Shown: positions 48,187 through 57,473 of the stretch, in pieces
Layout of the letters: each line of letters starts with the position of its first letter
Position numbering within the stretch: position 1 is the first letter of the stretch
Position numbers and translations under genes: made by a program
DNA from: CAVONV01 sp963697355
GTDB taxonomy: Bacteria > Acidobacteriota > Vicinamibacteria > Marinacidobacterales > DATDRI01
NCBI GenBank assembly: GCA_963697355.1
Contig: CAVONV010000022.1
Coordinates: forward strand, 527,982-591,981
DNA length: 64,000 nucleotides
Direction: 5' to 3'
Notes under the pieces: generated by a model
Database searches by the model: none
What the model was told of the DNA's origin: nothing
The model's input: the letters and a program-made list of their open reading frames with translations, nothing else

Positions 48187-48784
48187 TTACCGGCACTCTA
48201 ATATATTTATTGTGTCTAGTATCATGTGTGTGAGCGTCTCTGTATTTAGGCCTTCCATAAAATCTGGCGGGTGCTTGTCACCATCGACGCGATTCAGTGC
48301 GTCCCGCAATTGAACACAGGCGGTTTCATAGTCACAACGCTGATCAAATCGCTTGAAGCTTTCAGCATATCTTTGAAAGCTCTTAAGCGGCAACTCGCAA
48401 TATGATCGCGTCCTGTAAATTTAATCGTTTCGTTTTCCACAAACTCATCGAAAGAATTGATGAGGTAACTCATAAGTTCACCCGGAGGTACTTCCCCAAT
48501 TACACCAACGCCCTGAACTGGTATAAATACCTCTGAATAGGTTGCGTTTCTCGATATTCTCAATTCGGCAGAATGGGCTCCGAGAGTCGAAGGTGAAAAC
48601 TCGACAACAATATCATAAGTTTTTTCATTAGGTATATATATCGAGGGAGGCGGGACATCATTGCAACCTCATCCAGCTTAAAATTAGTGAGCGAAAATAT
48701 TACGGTTGACGATGAACCGATTGTCACATCACCGAAATCCCATTCCTTGGGGCTGCATTCGCACCTAATGGCAGCAACTTGCAT
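48187..48784 (-). CDS. Choice-of-anchor D (ASH/HYDIN-like) domain protein, partial and frameshifted
   Basis: Reading from 48784: CECSPKEWDFGDVTIGSSSTVIFSLTN, then after a shift YIPNEKTYDIVVEFSPSTLGAHSAELRI and FIPVQGVGV, the Ig-like beta-sandwich of ASH-type domains. A helical tail follows (MSYLINSFDEFVENETI, SCRLRAFKDMLKA) and, after a second shift near 48380, CDYETACVQLRDALNRVDGDKHPPDF and LTHMILDTINILEC. Such tails occur in secreted proteins of sulfate-reducing Desulfobacterota as I recall. No signal peptide is visible, so the N-terminus is probably missing. Confidence 0.6.
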
Positions 48785-49063
48785 TGGAACCGAAATAGCT
48801 TCAGGTCAATTTCAATAGGGTGATATATTCATTTTAATGGGGATAATTCCTCGAAAGTGGGCGTATCACCTTATTCATTATCTGGTCCATAACCTTGTCC
48901 AAATAGTTAAGGCGATAATAAACCTTCAGGTAAATCCAGCGCCATGAGACACCTTGCCACTAAATGCACACAGCAATTTATTGTATTTATAACAAATACG
49001 GTTTTAATGTCACAACGATTGTTGAAAAGTCAAACATATCAGCAGGATGTTGCCTCGAAGGTG

Positions 49064-49489
49064 CTAATAATTTACATACCATACCGAGTAATCATCAAGA
49101 AGTTGATAATTTTTTGATTTTTTATCTACCGCTTTGAGATAATCAAGTTCAAGTATAAATTCCCTCTGATCGCTTAATCGTTTTACATTTACCACTATTT
49201 GTTCATCATAATCTTCATCTTCAAACAAATCGAGAATTTCGAATTTGTCTCTATATGATGGATTGTCTTTTTTGAGTTTTTCATATTCTTTTTTATTACC
49301 ATGACCAAAAACATATTTTTCTTCCCATGGAAAATCCTCAAGCCCCGTTACAATACATGGGAATTCGATATTTTTTTTCAGATAATGCAAATATTTTGCA
49401 ACAGTTTCCGGTGATTTTTCCTGCATTTCTTCATTATCCACATCACCGTCTGCAAGAATTGAAGCAATTCTATTTTCCTGGATATCCAT
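49064..49489 (-). CDS. CcbP-like calcium-binding-domain protein
   Basis: 141 residues, very acidic. After a short N-terminal part comes YLKKNIEFPCIVTGLEDFPWEEKY, EYEKLKKDNPSYRDKFEILDL, VVNVKRLSDQREFILELDYL and AVDKKSKNYQLLDDYSVWYVNY. This closely follows the pattern I recall for cyanobacterial calcium-binding protein CcbP and its relatives, including the closing WFVNY. Codon use is AT-rich, unlike flanking genes. Function outside cyanobacteria is unknown. Confidence 0.65.
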   Translation of the reverse strand: MDIQENRIASILADGDVDNEEMQEKSPETVAKYLHYLKKNIEFPCIVTGLEDFPWEEKYVFGHGNKKEYEKLKKDNPSYRDKFEILDLFEDEDYDEQIVVNVKRLSDQREFILELDYLKAVDKKSKNYQLLDDYSVWYVNY

Positions 49490-49822
49490 CTTTAAATTTA
49501 CCTCTCATTCAAGTCCAGCTTGCTTGCCATAGGGCCAAGCATTAGAAATTACAACAAATAAGATAATACGTTCTGGCTATAACATTAAAATCCTCCAAAT
49601 GATAGGATTTTAACCATAGCGCATAGTGACCGGGCATTCAGGTAGGTAATACGTTGAATATTTTGATTAACGCTCCAGCCCTGTGCGTTAGCGACCTGTG
49701 CTGGAGCCCTTTCACAAAAGATCACAGTACGAACAATCAAAGATGCTGTAAAATCCGCGAGGACCATCAATCCACTGGAGTTGGTTTTTAGTCCGATGCA
49801 CGGTCGGTCACAGACCAAATAT
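49490..49822. other. Gap with an inverted repeat
   Basis: No gene recognised. Bases 49672-49707 hold a perfect 8-bp inverted repeat (GCTCCAGC / GCTGGAGC) with a 20-base spacer that contains GCGTTAGC. It could be a terminator for the unknown gene to the right, but no T-run follows. Confidence 0.35.
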
Positions 49823-50236
49823 CTATGGCTGGAAGTTCGGTTCCTGCCTAATGTGACGTAGGCATTCACTGAGTGACAAATCCCGGTATACTTCGAACCA
49901 CTGGCCCGTGTGTCGCATATAGGACAGATGAAACCGGTTGCCCCCCGCATACTCCATCCGCGCAAAATTGGCGTCAAAGAATGGAGACATGGCATTTGGA
50001 CCGGGACACGCATACTTCGCGCAAAAGTAAAAGTAGTTTCGGTACCACTTTGTAAAGATATCAACGATATAGTTAAACTGGGGCTTTTGGGGCGGCGGTT
50101 TGACATGCTTCGGTCTAAGCTCATCCGATACCAATTTCTCACCCGTGTGCGCGACTTCTGTTTTTATCCGATCCGGAACACTATGTTTTGTTGGTTTTTT
50201 GGGGGAGTACACCCATGTTTTCTGTTTCCTGGTCAT
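49823..50236 (-). CDS. Conserved-looking protein of unknown function
   Basis: 137 residues from ATG at 50236 (GAGGAAAGG upstream). A Lys/Pro-rich N-terminus (TRKQKTWVYSPKKP, RPKHVKPPPQKP) leads to an aromatic-rich domain: FNYIVDIFTKWYRNYFYFCAKY, PGPNAMSPFFDANFARMEY, NRFHLSYMRHTGQWFEVY and LSLSECLRHI. I do not recognise a named family, although the pattern looks like a real conserved domain. There is no membrane helix. It may be a nucleic-acid-related or IS-linked small protein; this is a guess. Confidence 0.55.
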   Translation of the reverse strand: MTRKQKTWVYSPKKPTKHSVPDRIKTEVAHTGEKLVSDELRPKHVKPPPQKPQFNYIVDIFTKWYRNYFYFCAKYACPGPNAMSPFFDANFARMEYAGGNRFHLSYMRHTGQWFEVYRDLSLSECLRHIRQEPNFQP

Positions 50237-51228
50237 CTGCCTTTCCTCTGTGGCTTCATTCTGTGGTTTGGGTTCCCTCCGGCTAATTATGTTTGGATTC
50301 AGGCTCGCGGGTCTCCGGGTCGCCTTAACTCTTTGGTTTGGCATCTTCCTCTTTTAGTTCTCCTCCTGAATCGTGACAGAACTTTCGGGAGTTCTTGAGT
50401 CACAACGGGAGACACAAACCCGGGACTCGTGCACACGGAAATCAGATTGGGCTTTGGCCATCGTGCGGGGCGGTGAGAACCCTGAGTGAAACTGCGACGA
50501 AAGGAATCCCACGTTTCGTCTTCCAACCACATGGCCGGGGAGTCGATAGGATGCTGCACTAACCAATGCACCCTGCACTGAGGCCAAATACTCATTGCAC
50601 AACTATAAATATTTGTCTGGTCCGGCTTTTACCAGGACCCCTAAGGGCCAGCTCGCAAGCAAATGGTCGAAGAAAACCTGATTATAAACCCAATTTGAAA
50701 ATAGCGTGCCAAGGCGCCCTCAAGGCGGCTTCGTACATCTTTGTTTTATCAATTATCCCACCTCGTTAAACTTCATTATAAATTTTTCTTGTGCTCTAAC
50801 GACAATATGGATAATCAAATCTGTGTCTGATACTGCTGCGGGACAATTGATAAAACACTTATTAGCTACTTCCAGTAGTTCCACCAGGTGATATGTGCGG
50901 GATTATAGGCAAATAAATTTATTCCTTCAACGATTTAATAACATATTTGACACCTTTAAGGCGATGTGTTTCTACCGTTCCGGTCAACAGTGCAAGGGTC
51001 GCGAGGACATGCAGGCTGGTGTTGCCGGGTCGGCAATGCGTCGCTGATCATGGGCGACCCCCTTCACTTGGTACAAATCCAATTCCCTATGCAGCACGCG
51101 GGTAAGGACACGAGCTAATTGGGATTTTATATTGGACACGACCCATTAAGGTTTCGAATTACCGGCACTATTTCGATATTTTTGATTGTCACCCTAAACT
51201 TTTCACTCACAAAGGAGACTGATGAACC
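50237..51228. other. 992-bp region without a clear gene
   Basis: Several frames of 60-160 codons exist, but none shows a family pattern. One notable scrap: at 50893-50916 ATG begins MCGIIGK and stops, the exact first residues of class II glutamine amidotransferases such as AsnB. The region looks like gene debris or joined fragments. Confidence 0.4.
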
Positions 51229-51699
51229 ATGAAGGCTTCGCGAAAAATATTCCTGGCTGTCGCTCTGAATATCTTTTTTCTGACGGTTTTCACTGTTTGC
51301 GGTGTCAGTGCGGAAGTCGTCTATACCGATAGACATTTGGTGCGATATGACAGCGGCGTTGTCTTTGATACTGAATCAGGCCTCGAGTGGTTTGCGGGAC
51401 CGGATCGAGGCACGAGCTGGGAGGAAGCCAACAGCTGGGTGGTTGGTCTCGAAGAGTTCGGGGGAGGCTGGCGCATGCCGGTCCGTAGCGAATTGGATTC
51501 GCTTTACCACGTAGGGGACGGAGTGAATAACATCACGTACCTGTTGATCAATTCGGGTTATTGGATATGGGCCGGTAAAACACGGAATTCCTCATCCAAA
51601 TGGATATTCAGCTTCAGTTATGGCGGTGAAGGCTGGAACGGCCAACCGCCGGACGACGGCGGCCGGGCTCTGGCCGTTCGTCAACGCACAAGATATTGA
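51229..51699 (+). CDS. Exported DUF1566-like (Lcl C-terminal) domain protein
   Basis: 156 residues. Signal peptide (KIFLAVALNIFFLTVFTVCGVSA), then the DUF1566 pattern: GVVFDTESGLEWF, SWEEANSWV, GGGWRMPVRSELDSLY, INSGYWIWAGKTR and a closing GRALAVRQ. Such domains occur in secreted and surface proteins of many proteobacteria, function mostly unknown. AAAGGAG lies about 11 bases before the ATG. Confidence 0.78.
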   Translation: MKASRKIFLAVALNIFFLTVFTVCGVSAEVVYTDRHLVRYDSGVVFDTESGLEWFAGPDRGTSWEEANSWVVGLEEFGGGWRMPVRSELDSLYHVGDGVNNITYLLINSGYWIWAGKTRNSSSKWIFSFSYGGEGWNGQPPDDGGRALAVRQRTRY

Positions 51700-51804
51700 A
51701 CCAGGATGACGGCGTTAAGTTCTAGGTTCCTTTCGTTGGTATGCTGCCAGCATGCACTTTTCCTGGGTGTTCGGCGACACCATTCCTAGTTACCTTCCAT
51801 GTTA

Positions 51805-52362
51805 CTATCGTCCGTAGTAGGAAATAATAGATGCTTTTGCTAGCGCATGCTGATTCAAAAAGAATCCCACCATAGCTGGTGGTGCGGTTTCGGTTAACTC
51901 CAATTTCGCTACATTAAGAGCGTATACTGTGAATACGTACATATGAGGTTTGTCTCCTTCTGGAGGACACGCCCCACCGAAACCGGGCTTTCCATAGTCC
52001 GTTACACTCTGGATGCTTCCTTTGGGTGCCAGGCTTTTTTGTGGATTTCCCGCATCTGTTTTAAGCTCACTGATGTCAGGCGGGATGTTAAAAATGAGCC
52101 AATGCCACCATCCACTGCCCGTAGGAGCGTCAGGATCATATACAGTGATTGCGAAGCTTTTTGCTTTTTCGGGCGCGTCAATCCATTTGAGAGATGGAGA
52201 AATGTTTTTTCCAGTACAGCCAAATCCTGAAAACACCTGCATCTCTGTCAACTGCCCACTTAAATCATCGCTTTTTAAAGTGAATTCTTGACCGAATACG
52301 CTTCCAACACCAAATACTCCGAACACAATTACAATTACGATTAAACCAAGCTTTTTCATCAT
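51805..52362 (-). CDS. Exported YbhB/YbcL-type PEBP protein
   Basis: 185 residues, phosphatidylethanolamine-binding/Raf-kinase-inhibitor fold. Signal peptide (KKLGLIVIVIVFGVFGVGSVFG), then NISPSLKWIDAPEKAKSFAI, VYDPDAPTGSGWWHWLIFNIP (ligand-pocket DPDAP and H-W), GACPPEGDKPHMYVFTVYALN and a C-terminal HALAKASIISYYGR. A second ATG one codon later has better spacing to AAAGGAG. Role unknown; these proteins bind small anions. Confidence 0.92.
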   Translation of the reverse strand: MMKKLGLIVIVIVFGVFGVGSVFGQEFTLKSDDLSGQLTEMQVFSGFGCTGKNISPSLKWIDAPEKAKSFAITVYDPDAPTGSGWWHWLIFNIPPDISELKTDAGNPQKSLAPKGSIQSVTDYGKPGFGGACPPEGDKPHMYVFTVYALNVAKLELTETAPPAMVGFFLNQHALAKASIISYYGR

Positions 52363-52781
52363 TACTCCTTTATTTTGAGTGTCTGCACATACGTTTTTAT
52401 CTGAGATTGTTGGATGGGGTGAAATGTATCATAATAGGGAGCACAACAATAAACAACAGATCAGCTTTAGGTTGAATTTCAGGTTTCAATTAGGTATTAA
52501 TGTGATGGGGTTAAAATTGTCAATATTTCTGATGAAATGATCTGCCGAATCGTATTGACCTTGGGTAACGATTACGGGGAGATCCTTCGCAGACTCATAA
52601 AAGGCACGCTGGGAAAGCGACCCAACGACTTGAATGACTGCGAAACCAACTTGCTGTAGCATCATTGCCACACCACTATCGATAAGGCGACGCACGTCCG
52701 TGCGCTTGAGCCGATAGAGCAGGCGGTGGCGGTCGATCCGCAATATGCCGTTTTGGATTCGACATCATTTCAAGATGATCG
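52363..52781. other. Gap with one unrecognised short frame
   Basis: Bases 52743-52486 on the minus strand encode 85 residues (LIDSGVAMMLQQVGFAVIQ, SLSQRAFYESAKDLPVIV) that look protein-like but match no family I know. It could be a fragment of a gene broken by the same events that damaged its neighbours. Confidence 0.3.
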
Positions 52782-53633
52782 TCAGCACTTGGTTACCCAC
52801 ACGCCTACTTCAAGACTCGACCCCGGAGTGCCAACGAATGATCCCGCTATTGGTGGCACTGATTCAGGCAATCTTGCTACCGCAACGGGAAAATGATCGG
52901 TTCCGGCGATTTCTCCGATAGTGGGATCGAACCCCTTCCAACCTGCACCTGGCAGGTAAACCTCAGCCCAGGCATGGGTTGCACCCATATTAGCCGTTGA
53001 AGGAGGTGCGTGGAGATAACCGCTCACAAAGCGTGAGGCTAAACCTAACAACCGCGCTGCTTCGATAAATAGCACCGCAAAGTCACGACAGGAACCGGTG
53101 CCGTTAGACAGGGTTTGCCCTGCAGTTTGTACGCCAGGCTCTTCCCGCAGTCGATACGACAACGTTTGATGGATGTGGGTGCCAAGCCGATGCAATAGAG
53201 TGTATGTCTGAATCCGTTCACCTGGCTGTCATAAATCCGATATCCATTCAGTCAGCAGTTTTCTTGTTTTATGCTCCGGTAACGCCATATAAGGCGAGAG
53301 CAAAATCTTGTCATCGGATTGGTAGCTGAACGGGTAGCTGACAGCGTAATCGGCCACCAGAAAGTCGAGTGGCGCCTCATTGTACTGCTGCAGGATAACG
53401 TCGCTCTCGACCACAAGCTGGTTGGTGGGCAACTCGAAGGTTGCTGTGGCAACCGAATTTCCTTCCACGTCCCGGTGCCAAAGCAGGGTAGCCGGCGGTG
53501 TGATCCTCAGGGTTGAAGACTCAATGCGCAGTTCATGGTCTTCTCTCGGACGCAGGCGCAAGTTATGAGGTCCGAGCCTCACAGTACCGGAGAAATTATA
53601 ATAGGAACGATGAAGAATCTTATAGCGCTGCAT
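52782..53633 (-). CDS. Transglutaminase-like cysteine peptidase family protein, interrupted by in-frame TGA
   Basis: N-terminal beta domain (RYKILHRSYYNFSGTVRLGPHNLRLRPR, LLWHRDVEGNSVA) followed by the transglutaminase core with GTGSCRDFAVLFIEAAR (Cys), MGATHAWAEVYLP (His) and WKGFDPT (Asp). The two halves are in the same frame, separated only by TGA at 53229-53231 between WISDL and QPGERIQTYTLL. Relatives have Trp here (WQPGE), so TGG changed to TGA. No Cys is expected at that place, so selenocysteine is unlikely. Without the stop it would be about 283 residues. Confidence 0.8.
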
Positions 53634-53660
53634 ACTTCATCCTATTCTGCAAGTGTCATG

Positions 53661-54199
53661 TTAGGCCGCATACCAGAGCACCATGAAGTAATGACATGTG
53701 GTACCGGCTATAACAAATAGATGCCAGATGAGGTGGCCATACTTTAGCCGCGAATCGGTTGCGAAAAAGGCGACACCGACTGTGTAGGACAAGCCTCTTT
53801 ATAGAATGCCTTCAGCGCTACACCTGCTATGGCAAGGCACCAAATAACCCCGAAAAGCGTCCAGCCGAATGCGCCGCGGAGTACTCCAAGCGTTAAGGGC
53901 GTATATGTGCCCGCGATCAAAAGAAAAATCGCGGAATGCTCGATGACCCGAATGCAGCGCTTAGCCTTGCCCCTTGGCAACGCGTGGTAGAGAGAAGAAG
54001 CAAGGTAAAGGAGTATCATTGTTGCGGAGAAGAGACCCGTACCGAAAATGAATGCAGCATCTCCATGCTGTGCGGCGTGTATGATGAGAAATGGCGTTCC
54101 GACAAGTGCGGCAACCAGACCTACACCGTGGCTGATGCTGTTCGAGATTTCTTCTCCTTTCGACTGACCACGCTTGGGATTTGAATGAATTGTGCGCAC
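53661..54199 (-). pseudogene. Hemolysin-III/YqfA-like membrane protein with internal deletion
   Basis: The N-terminal part has EEISNSISHGVGLVAALVGTPFLI, SATMILLYLASSLYHALPRG, RVIEHSAIFLLIAGTYTPLTLGVLRG and LAIAGVALKAF, typical of the HlyIII (PAQR-like) family. The expected next 30-35 residues are missing. A different frame then gives GLSYTVGVAFFATDSRLKYGHLIWHLFVIAGTTCHYF, the normal family end, with the conserved H-x3-H. So the gene is shortened and shifted near 53800. Confidence 0.75.
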
Positions 54200-54317
54200 G
54201 TCAGTTCCTTATGAGCACAGCCTCTGGCTGCTATCATCCAGTTTGATCGCGGAGGAAATTTTTACGTTTCGGTGAAAAATTCCAAATCGCAAATAACAAA
54301 TAGCTAAACTGATTGGT

Positions 54318-54464
54318 TCAGGGTTTGCTGAACTCGAGCGCAGCCTTTTTGTAGGCGATACCCAATTCCTCCATGGCCGTATCGAAAACAAAAAACATAG
54401 ACCCCACATGCTTATGGCTGGCGTTTCCCCGATTTTGGTATGCGGCAACAGTTTGTCGTCGCAC
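54318..54464 (-). CDS. Possible 48-residue protein or C-terminal fragment
   Basis: GTG at 54464, 10 bp after the korB stop, opens TVAAYQNRGNASHKHVGSMFF and AMEELGIAYKKAALEFSKP. The helix-like ending is protein-like, but no family is recognised. It may be the tail of a larger gene whose front was lost. Confidence 0.3.
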   Translation of the reverse strand: MRRQTVAAYQNRGNASHKHVGSMFFVFDTAMEELGIAYKKAALEFSKP

Positions 54465-54474
54465 TCTCCGGATA

Positions 54475-55324
54475 TCAGTCTGACAGCAGGGCCTTCAAGA
54501 GTTCCGGGCGATACCGGTGATCCTTGAGCGGTTTTTCGCTCAGTTTGTCGATCCGGTCCGTATAGGAGGGGGATTCCCTGCGATAGTAGATCCCTGTCGG
54601 AATGCGATCATCCGCCTGGAGGGCGAGTTGGAGTGCGGCGATAAGATCGGATTCGTCGTGGCTTTCTTCTATCGGGTCGATCCTGTCCTTGTACCATTTG
54701 TGCGTATTGAGTCGATTGAAGGATACACAGGGCTGCAGGATGTCAATCAGTGCAAACCCGCTATGGCGGATGCCGGCTTGAATCAGGTCACTCAACTGTT
54801 CGCCCTCGCCTGAAAACCCGCGTGCGACAAAACCGGCACCCGAGAGACAAGGCCACGGCCAGCGGGTTGAATGCGACGGCGATGACGCCTCCGGGTTGTA
54901 TTTTTGTCTGCATGCCTTCCTTGGAAGTGGGGGATGCCTGCCCCTTGGTCAGGCCGTAGACTCCGTTGTTGTGGGCCAGAACCGTCACATCGATGTTGCG
55001 GCGGATGGCATGCATGAAATGATTGCCACCTTCACCGTAGCAATCGCCGTCACCAGTGCTCACCAGGACGGTCATGTGGTGGTTGGCTATTTTGGTGCCC
55101 GTGGCGATGGGCAGCGCCCGCCCGTGGAGAGAATGAAAACAGTTGCATTCCAGAAAATGGGGTGCTTTCGCGGCCTGCCCGATTCCGGAGACTATAAGGA
55201 TCTTTTCGGGCGGCAGGTCCAATGCGGCAAGAGCCGATTTCATCGCATCGAGAATCCCGAAATTGCCGCACCCCGGGCACCAGTGATTAGGGTAATCGGA
55301 ATGATAATCGTTAGTTGATACCAT
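54475..55324 (-). CDS. korB: 2-oxoacid:ferredoxin oxidoreductase beta subunit, one frameshift
   Basis: Thiamine-diphosphate-binding subunit of a ferredoxin-linked 2-oxoacid oxidoreductase (2-oxoglutarate, pyruvate or branched acids). Signatures: HWCPGCGNFGILDAMKSAL (ThDP/cluster contact), VSGIGQAAKAPHFL, HGRALPIATGTKIAN, STGDGDCYGEGGNHFMHA (ThDP Mg motif GDGD...N) and LAHNNGVYGLTKGQASPT. The frame shifts near 54810 and resumes with SDLIQAGIRHSGFALIDILQPCVSFN. About 280 residues. It follows korA by 8 bp. Confidence 0.88.
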
Positions 55325-55332
55325 TTAACACC

Positions 55333-57045
55333 TCACTTTAATTTCGTTTTGATGGCGCCAGTAATTTCATCGGCTTGCATGGGACGACCGTTGTACTTGA
55401 GCACGGCATCGGTATATCGGTATCCGGTCTGCTGGCGGATCAACTGCCCGAGCTGGGCGGTTCGGTTTTGTTCCACGACGAAAAATTGCGCGGCATTTGC
55501 CAGAATCTCACTCACAGCGGCATCCGGAAAAGGCCACACGTCGACAACATGCATACCACCGCAATTAATGCCGTCGGCCCGCAATTGGTTGACTGCCTCT
55601 TCCATTGCACCGCGCATTGACCCCCAGCAGACCAACAAAATGTCACTGCCGGCGTGAAAGACTTCCGGCGGGCGGATCTGCCGGCGCATCGCGTCGTATT
55701 TGGCGTGACGCTTTTCCATCATTGCATCACGGATCTCGGCATCTTCGGTGATATGCCCTTCTTCATCGTGCTCGTCGCTGCAGACCTTGACCAGGGCGCG
55801 GCCGCTGCACGGGAGAGCTCTCGGGGAGATGCCGCTGTCATTCAGCTCATAGCGGCGGTAACGCTTGGCATCATCGAGGTCGTCGTCTGTGACGGTAAAC
55901 GGGGTGGCCGCTTCGGGTGCCTCAAACGGCTCTTCGGCGACAAAAAGAGAATCGTTGAGGTACTGGTCGACCAGAATGATTGCCGGGACCTGAAACCGGT
56001 CAGACAGTTCAAAGGCGCGCGCGGTTACCGAAAAGGCTTCGAACGGGGTGCCCGGGGCAAACACAAAACGGGGAAATTCGTCCTGAGAAGCATGAATGAC
56101 GAATTGAAGATCGGCCTGTGCCGTGCGGGTCGGCAGGCCCGTAGCCGGCCCTGGGCGCTGCGCATTGACGATAACGATGGGCGTTTCCGTGATGGCGGCC
56201 AGTCCCAGCCCTTCGGTCATCAGCGAAAAACCGCCTCCTGAGGTCGCTGTCATGGCGCGTACACCCGCAAACGCGGCGCCGATGACCATGTTCACCGCGG
56301 CGATTTCATCTTCGGCCTGTTCAATCACCAGCGGCACTGTCGGCGCCATGTCGACCAGCCGCTGAATGATGCCGGTAGCCGGACTCATGGGATAAAAGGC
56401 GCTAAATCGGCAGTCTCCCGCCAATGCGCCGAATGCCACCGCATGGGCCCCGTCAATGAGACGGCCTTTGGGCGATGACATCTCCCAGCGCCATGACCAC
56501 TTGAAAGGCTCGTCCTTAGCGGCAGCGTATCCATATTGGGCCGCTTGAACATTCTGCGCGAGGCGTTTTTCCCCCACATGATCGAATGTCGTTTTCAGAA
56601 CGTCTTCGAAAAGATCAAGTGGCGCTCCGAGCAGAGCCAGGCTGGTCCCTGCCGCCACCGTATTGGCGAGAATGAGGCCACCGGCCTTTTGAGCCAACCC
56701 CTCAAAGTCCACCATTTTGCATTGATGGTGCTGCGCCATAGTATCTGCATCATCCTTTTTGGGGATCAGAGCCAATCCCTCTTCTGTGAGATCGGGTTGG
56801 TGCAGCCCATAGGTCCGGTCATCCAGTGCCACCATCAGGTGAAGTGTCTGGGGCGGACCATGGACAGGGCGGTTGCTGATGCGAAGCTGGATAAAACTGT
56901 GACCACCCCGTATCCGTGATTCAAAATCATTGACCGCTATCACATACAAACCCGCCCTGTGACAGGTGCGGGCCATCAGCAGACCGACGGTCTGAATGCC
57001 CTGGCCGGCTTCACCACCAATCAAAACACTGATATCCACTGTCAT
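55333..57045 (-). CDS. korA: 2-oxoacid:acceptor oxidoreductase, fused gamma-alpha subunit
   Basis: 570 residues, intact. The N-terminal gamma-type domain (VLIGGEAGQGIQTVGLLMARTC, VNDFESRIRGGHSFIQLRIS) is followed by the alpha (pyrimidine-binding) domain: GRLIDGAHAVAFGALAGDCRF, AYPMSPAT-like FYPMSPATGIIQRL, IEQAEDEIAAVNMVIGAAFAGVRAMTATSGGGFSLM and RPGPATGLPTRTAQADLQF. The C-terminal core domain closes with MHVVDVWPFP and FVVEQNRTAQLGQL. With korB it oxidises a 2-oxoacid to acyl-CoA and CO2 with ferredoxin, in anaerobic metabolism. TAGGAGG lies seven bases before the ATG. Confidence 0.93.
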   Translation of the reverse strand: MTVDISVLIGGEAGQGIQTVGLLMARTCHRAGLYVIAVNDFESRIRGGHSFIQLRISNRPVHGPPQTLHLMVALDDRTYGLHQPDLTEEGLALIPKKDDADTMAQHHQCKMVDFEGLAQKAGGLILANTVAAGTSLALLGAPLDLFEDVLKTTFDHVGEKRLAQNVQAAQYGYAAAKDEPFKWSWRWEMSSPKGRLIDGAHAVAFGALAGDCRFSAFYPMSPATGIIQRLVDMAPTVPLVIEQAEDEIAAVNMVIGAAFAGVRAMTATSGGGFSLMTEGLGLAAITETPIVIVNAQRPGPATGLPTRTAQADLQFVIHASQDEFPRFVFAPGTPFEAFSVTARAFELSDRFQVPAIILVDQYLNDSLFVAEEPFEAPEAATPFTVTDDDLDDAKRYRRYELNDSGISPRALPCSGRALVKVCSDEHDEEGHITEDAEIRDAMMEKRHAKYDAMRRQIRPPEVFHAGSDILLVCWGSMRGAMEEAVNQLRADGINCGGMHVVDVWPFPDAAVSEILANAAQFFVVEQNRTAQLGQLIRQQTGYRYTDAVLKYNGRPMQADEITGAIKTKLK

Positions 57046-57473
57046 GAGAATACCTCCTAAAACTTTTCCGACACCTCATCTGTTTTCGATGAAATGACGA
57101 TAGCTGTTGTAAAGCTTTCGCCTTCGCGCTTCTATTCGGACAACATCTTTCTGAACTTCTCTCCCGGCACACTTTCCTTCTGCGAACAGAGATGGGCCAA
57201 ATCATCGAGGGCATACCATGCCGGTTTGAAATTCAAGGCATATCAATTAGGCTCCCGAATGATCCACTGCCGGGAAAAACGTATAATTTTTGAAATTTGA
57301 TCGAGCGTCCGACAGTTATTCAAAGGCTTTTGACGACAATCAGAAAAGCTTGTTTTTCAAATCTTCGACCTATCGGCGGCTCACCTCACTATCGACAGGA
57401 GCGTTTGCACCACTTGGTCATATATGACCAAATACCCGGTGTAAACGGCGCTGAGTTGTCAATCTATATCGCA
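57046..57473. promoter_or_regulatory. korA upstream region with an 18-bp perfect palindrome
   Basis: No gene seen. TTGGTCATATATGACCAA at 57414-57431 is a perfect palindrome with TGGTC/GACCA half-sites, the form of operators for GntR/FadR-type dimers. It lies 43 bp after the end of the OtnK-type gene and about 370 bp before korA, which is read leftward. Which gene it serves is uncertain. Confidence 0.5.

Noticed and set aside
49660..49710. Inverted repeat with GCGTTAGC as an integron attC site
   Set aside because: The outer core pair and the length needed for attC are not there, and no integron integrase is seen.
47700..54400. Prophage or transposon as the source of the fragmented zone
   Set aside because: No integrase, transposase, capsid or terminase gene and no terminal repeats were recognised.
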